A program made the position numbers and the translations under genes. Positions 14,828-17,405 of a DNA stretch of 17,405 nt are shown piece by piece. Within the stretch, counting starts at the first letter, position 1. Every line of letters begins with the position of its first letter. Source of the stretch: Candidatus Peribacteria bacterium (GTDB lineage: Bacteria > Patescibacteriota > Gracilibacteria > UBA1369 > LOWO2-01-FULL-3); contig CALRHQ010000013.1 of NCBI GenBank assembly GCA_943359415.1, positions 1 through 17,405 on the forward strand. The letters are read 5' to 3'. Under the pieces are notes generated by a model. It was not told the origin of the DNA and did no database searches. It was given only the letters and a program-made list of their open reading frames with translations.

Positions 14828-15473
14828 TCTTTTGCGCCGCCTCTTTTTTATCCGCCGCTTTGAAAAAATAACTTCCTGAAATCAATAAATTCGCACCTGC
14901 ATCAATACAAACAGGCGCAGTTTTGTCATTTATTCCACCATCCACACCAATATCTCCTTCATATCCAAGAGACCTCAATTCACGAATTTTTGGCACCATA
15001 TCCTCCATAAAACTTTGTCCACCAAATCCAGGTTCAACAGTCATAACCAAAACTTCATCAGCCAAATCCAAAACATTTTTTATGTCTTCTACAGGAGTCG
15101 CAGGCTTGATCGAAACGCCACATTCACACCCAAAACTTCGTATCATCATCAAAACAGATCTCAGATTTTCACCACATGCTTCTTTGTGAACAACAATCCT
15201 TTTTGCTCCAGCCTCTGCGAAATCTTTCACAAATTTATCAGGATTTTCTATCATCAAATGCACGTCTAGTGGCAATGTACTTTTTATGAACTTCACAACG
15301 GGCGCTCCAAGTGTAATATTGGGCACAAAATGCCCATCCATAACATCCACATGAATCAAGTCCACAAACTCTTCAACTGAAGCTATCTCCTCATTTAGAC
15401 GACCGAAATCAGCCGACAAGATAGACGGCGCAAGTTTTATTTTCCTACCATTGTTTTTTATTTCGTCGTTCAT
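14814..15473 (-). CDS. rpe: Ribulose-phosphate 3-epimerase
   Basis: 219 residues, usual length. The enzyme interconverts ribulose-5-phosphate and xylulose-5-phosphate in the pentose phosphate pathway. Diagnostic segments of its TIM barrel are present: LAPSILSADFGRL, IHVDVMDGHFVPN with H41 and catalytic D43, PLDVHLMIENPDKF, VMTVEPGFGGQSF, and GVDGGIN carrying the second catalytic aspartate, ending with the phosphate-binding ISGSYFF. It begins eight bases after the rpiB stop and is the last gene of the prs-rpiB-rpe cluster, so it is probably cotranscribed. The 3' end overlaps the convergent HD-domain gene. No Shine-Dalgarno sequence: the start is preceded by AATGTAAAAA. Confidence 0.96.
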   Translation of the reverse strand: MNDEIKNNGRKIKLAPSILSADFGRLNEEIASVEEFVDLIHVDVMDGHFVPNITLGAPVVKFIKSTLPLDVHLMIENPDKFVKDFAEAGAKRIVVHKEACGENLRSVLMMIRSFGCECGVSIKPATPVEDIKNVLDLADEVLVMTVEPGFGGQSFMEDMVPKIRELRSLGYEGDIGVDGGINDKTAPVCIDAGANLLISGSYFFKAADKKEAAQKIKGV

Positions 15474-15481
15474 TTTTTACA

Positions 15482-15994
15482 TTAGCAACTAGCTCCATCT
15501 TGTCCAGCACCACTATCGGTTGTAGGAACATTTTCAATTTTATCCATTTTTTCAACCCTCCTTACATGCCTCTCAACATTTTCAAAAGAGGTTGTAAAGA
15601 ATTTTTCAACAATTTTTTTCATCAAATCAATATTTGTAGTTCTCGCGCCCATAGTCAACACATTGGCATCATTATGCTGTCTAGACAATTGTGCAGAATT
15701 TTCATCAGCAGCAACCACGGCACGAATTCCTTTAAGCTTATTCGCCGCCATCGCCATCCCTATTCCACTTCCACAAATCAAAATCCCCCTCGCTCCATCT
15801 TTTGCATATTCAATAACTTTTTCTGCAACTTCTCTGGCAACATCAGGATAATCAATAGGATTTTCATTGAAAGCCCCAAGATCAGTTACGACAAATCCAA
15901 GAGATTCAATAAATGGCTTTAACCCAGTCTTAGCCTCATATCCGGCGTGATCACTTCCGATAAAAATGACTTGTTTATCTTTTTCGTAAAACAT
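15482..15994 (-). CDS. rpiB: Ribose-5-phosphate isomerase B
   Basis: 170 residues, slightly longer than the usual 145-150 because of a C-terminal tail. The enzyme interconverts ribulose-5-phosphate and ribose-5-phosphate. The family motifs are clear: GSDHAGYE (14-20), NPIDYPDVA, ILICGSGIGMAMAANK with the catalytic C74, and RQHNDANVLTMGAR. The tail after about residue 150 (VPTTDSGAGQDGASC) is low-complexity and probably disordered. It is placed between prs and rpe, 21 bases after prs and 8 before rpe, so the three enzymes form a direct route from xylulose-5-phosphate to PRPP. The start is preceded by TTTTTATAAAA without a ribosome-binding site. Confidence 0.96.
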   Translation of the reverse strand: MFYEKDKQVIFIGSDHAGYEAKTGLKPFIESLGFVVTDLGAFNENPIDYPDVAREVAEKVIEYAKDGARGILICGSGIGMAMAANKLKGIRAVVAADENSAQLSRQHNDANVLTMGARTTNIDLMKKIVEKFFTTSFENVERHVRRVEKMDKIENVPTTDSGAGQDGASC

Positions 15995-16015
15995 TTTTAT
16001 AAAAATTAAGGGTTA

Positions 16016-16957
16016 TTAAAAGGCACCTGTCACAGATCTATCATCATGAATACTTTGAATAATCTTAGACAAAAATGGTGCAATTGAAATTATTTTTAAT
16101 CCTTCAAATTTTTTATCCTCAGAAATAGGAATAGAATTTGAGACAACAACTTCTTTAAATCCGGCTTCTTTTAGTCTCTGAGGAGCAGGATCAGAAAATA
16201 CAGCATGAGTAGCGGCAAGATATATATCTTTGTTCGCCCCGCGACTTCTAAGCGCATTCATGGCGTTCACAACACTTCCCCCAGTATCGATCATGTCATC
16301 ATAAATCAAACAAGTTTTTCCATCGACATCTCCAACAACATGCATGACTTCAGATTCATTATGTGTAGGTCGTGTTTTATGGATAATCGCAAGACTTGCA
16401 CCAAGCAAATCTGCGAATTTTTTGGCATCTTTCGCTCCACCCGCGTCAGGAGAAACAACAACCAAATCTTTGATATTTTTATCAATAAAATATTGTGCAA
16501 AAAGTTTATCAGGATTCAAGTTATCAACAGGGAAATTAAAAAATCCCTGTTCCTGATCACTATGAAGTTTCATCGTAATCAAATGATCAGCTCCAGCAGT
16601 CGAGATCAAATCTGCAACAAGTTTTGCAGAAATCGGCTCACGAGGAGTCGCCACGCGATCTTGTCTTGCATAAGCATAATTTGGCATCACAACGTGAATT
16701 TTCCCTGCAAAAGATCTTTTCAATGAATCTAAAATAACAAAAAGCTCCATCAAATCTTCATTCACATTATGTGAAGCTGTTTGAATAACAAAAACATCAC
16801 ATCCACGAACTGAATCTTTCGGCTTTGCATAAACTTCATTACACGCAAACCGAGTAATAAACATTTCATCAAGAGCAACCCCCAAGCACTCGGCAATCTC
16901 CTGCGCAAGCGCCGGATGAGACGATCCAGAGAATAGTTTTATAGGATGCGCGTTCAT
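16016..16957 (-). CDS. prs: Ribose-phosphate pyrophosphokinase (PRPP synthase)
   Basis: 313 residues, standard length. It transfers pyrophosphate from ATP to ribose-5-phosphate to make PRPP, needed for purine, pyrimidine, NAD, histidine and tryptophan synthesis or for nucleobase salvage. Seen: LFSGSSHPALA at the N-terminus, MPNYAYARQDRVATPREPISAK (ATP-binding region), KLHSDQEQGFFNFPVDNL, VVSPDAGGAKDAKKFADLL, and the PRPP-binding loop D220-DMIDTGG-S. The usual DLH before the catalytic histidine reads KLH, with the histidine kept. It leads the prs-rpiB-rpe cluster, with a good promoter just upstream overlapping the end of the preceding gene. Confidence 0.97.
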   Translation of the reverse strand: MNAHPIKLFSGSSHPALAQEIAECLGVALDEMFITRFACNEVYAKPKDSVRGCDVFVIQTASHNVNEDLMELFVILDSLKRSFAGKIHVVMPNYAYARQDRVATPREPISAKLVADLISTAGADHLITMKLHSDQEQGFFNFPVDNLNPDKLFAQYFIDKNIKDLVVVSPDAGGAKDAKKFADLLGASLAIIHKTRPTHNESEVMHVVGDVDGKTCLIYDDMIDTGGSVVNAMNALRSRGANKDIYLAATHAVFSDPAPQRLKEAGFKEVVVSNSIPISEDKKFEGLKIISIAPFLSKIIQSIHDDRSVTGAF

Positions 16958-16980
16958 ATTTTGATATTTATTCTACCTTA

Positions 16981-17009
16981 ATTATAGCACATTTTTATCA
17001 TTTGCTAAA
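16981..17009 (-). promoter_or_regulatory. prs operon promoter
   Basis: On the minus strand TTTAGC (plus 17004-17009), 17 bases, a perfect -10 TATAAT (16981-16986) with TG one base before it (extended -10). The -35 overlaps the last codons of the upstream gene, so prs-rpiB-rpe probably has its own start about 17 bases before the ATG. Confidence 0.65.
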
Positions 17010-17405
17010 GCCTATCTTAGATGCAATACCAACAGAATTTAACATTGAAACAACTTGCTCCAAACGTTCCGAACTAAGTGAATCGACAGGAAAAAGAGAC
17101 ACTTCTCTAACTTTATTATCAATCAACATCGCAATAGCTTCTTTATCACTATAAGGGAAAGTCATCACAAAACCATTTTTAGACAAATCGTGTTTTTCAT
17201 CAAAAACAAGAGCATCAGCAAAAATAGTCATATCATGCAAATCAAGATTAGGATCAATAACCCTATCAAGCATCTTAAAAGTCTCCCTGATAGAAGCATT
17301 GTTATCATTAATAAAACTAACCATTCCTCTATACTGTTTTTTTAATGGAATTATAAATTCATCCGCCCAAGAAGGAGTCAACACAGACACTCCGTCAAAA
17401 TCGAT
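16998..17405 (-). CDS. STAS-like DUF4325 domain protein, N-terminus beyond window
   Basis: The visible frame is open to the right edge. It begins IDFDGVSVLTPSWADEFI, which matches the core of the STAS-like DUF4325 family (an aspartate/phenylalanine-rich strand, then a Ser/Ala-Trp-Ala-Asp-Glu-Phe-like helix start), followed by NDNNASIRETFKMLDRVI. The C-terminal part from about MTIFADAL has the look of a second alpha/beta region and is not recognised. A GTG at 17388-17390 could be a start, but the conserved strand begins before it, so the true start lies outside the window. Family members are often paired with or fused to ATPase-type kinases. The stop is UGA, 40 bases before prs. The regulatory role is inference only. 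Confidence 0.5.
   Translation of the reverse strand: MDFDGVSVLTPSWADEFIIPLKKQYRGMVSFINDNNASIRETFKMLDRVIDPNLDLHDMTIFADALVFDEKHDLSKNGFVMTFPYSDKEAIAMLIDNKVREVSLFPVDSLSSERLEQVVSMLNSVGIASKIGFSK

Noticed and set aside
1..17405. UGA recoded to glycine as in Gracilibacteria
   Set aside because: All genes are full length without in-frame UGA, and UGA is the stop codon of at least two of them.

Overview
The window is AT-rich bacterial DNA: coding regions are dominated by A/T-ending codons, and the first ~300 bases are distinctly richer in G+C (about 45%). All long reading frames are intact under the standard code, and UGA is used as a stop (for example in the HNH gene and the gene at the right edge). 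No gene start has a Shine-Dalgarno sequence at usable distance, yet most genes have recognisable sigma70-type promoters close to the start codon. Together with the HNH family, the stripped-down metabolism and the many lineage-specific secreted proteins, this suggests a Patescibacteria/CPR member with code 11 (Peregrinibacteria-like rather than UGA-recoding Gracilibacteria). The lineage is inference only.

Layout. 1-994 has no protein gene. It holds a strong minus-strand promoter (723-750) and, downstream of it, a hairpin-rich region running off the left edge, best read as the start of a long unidentified non-coding RNA. 995-2587 (-) is an HNH nuclease-type protein with an internal 9-bp tandem repeat. 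2770-5328 (+) is a DEDDh exonuclease fused to a DinG-type helicase body that has lost its ATPase motifs. 5446-6057 (+) is an Fe/Mn superoxide dismutase. 6127-7422 (+) holds two tandem paralogous membrane-anchored proteins with four identically spaced cysteines, each behind the same promoter/operator-like box. LemA follows (7484-8041, +), then a small minus-strand ORF and a RhuM-Fic/Doc fusion (8341-9312, -).

uvrB (9413-11392, -) is divergent from an inositol-monophosphatase-family gene (11508-12317, +) whose promoter predicts a leaderless mRNA. A tRNA-Arg with anticodon GCG follows, then a secreted helical protein with a clear terminator and a large RelA/SpoT-type HD hydrolase-like protein with no synthetase domain (13187-14827, +). 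The right end is a compact minus-strand cluster, prs-rpiB-rpe, with a STAS-like DUF4325 protein upstream that is cut by the window edge.

How they fit together: Rpe, RpiB and Prs connect xylulose-5-P and ribulose-5-P to ribose-5-P and PRPP, which suits an organism that scavenges and needs nucleotide precursors. UvrB and the exonuclease/DinG-like protein belong to DNA repair. SOD handles oxidative stress. The HD protein may act on (p)ppGpp or a related nucleotide. The least explained parts are the left-edge RNA, the duplicated 4-Cys proteins with their shared palindromic promoter, and the ATPase-dead DinG fusion.
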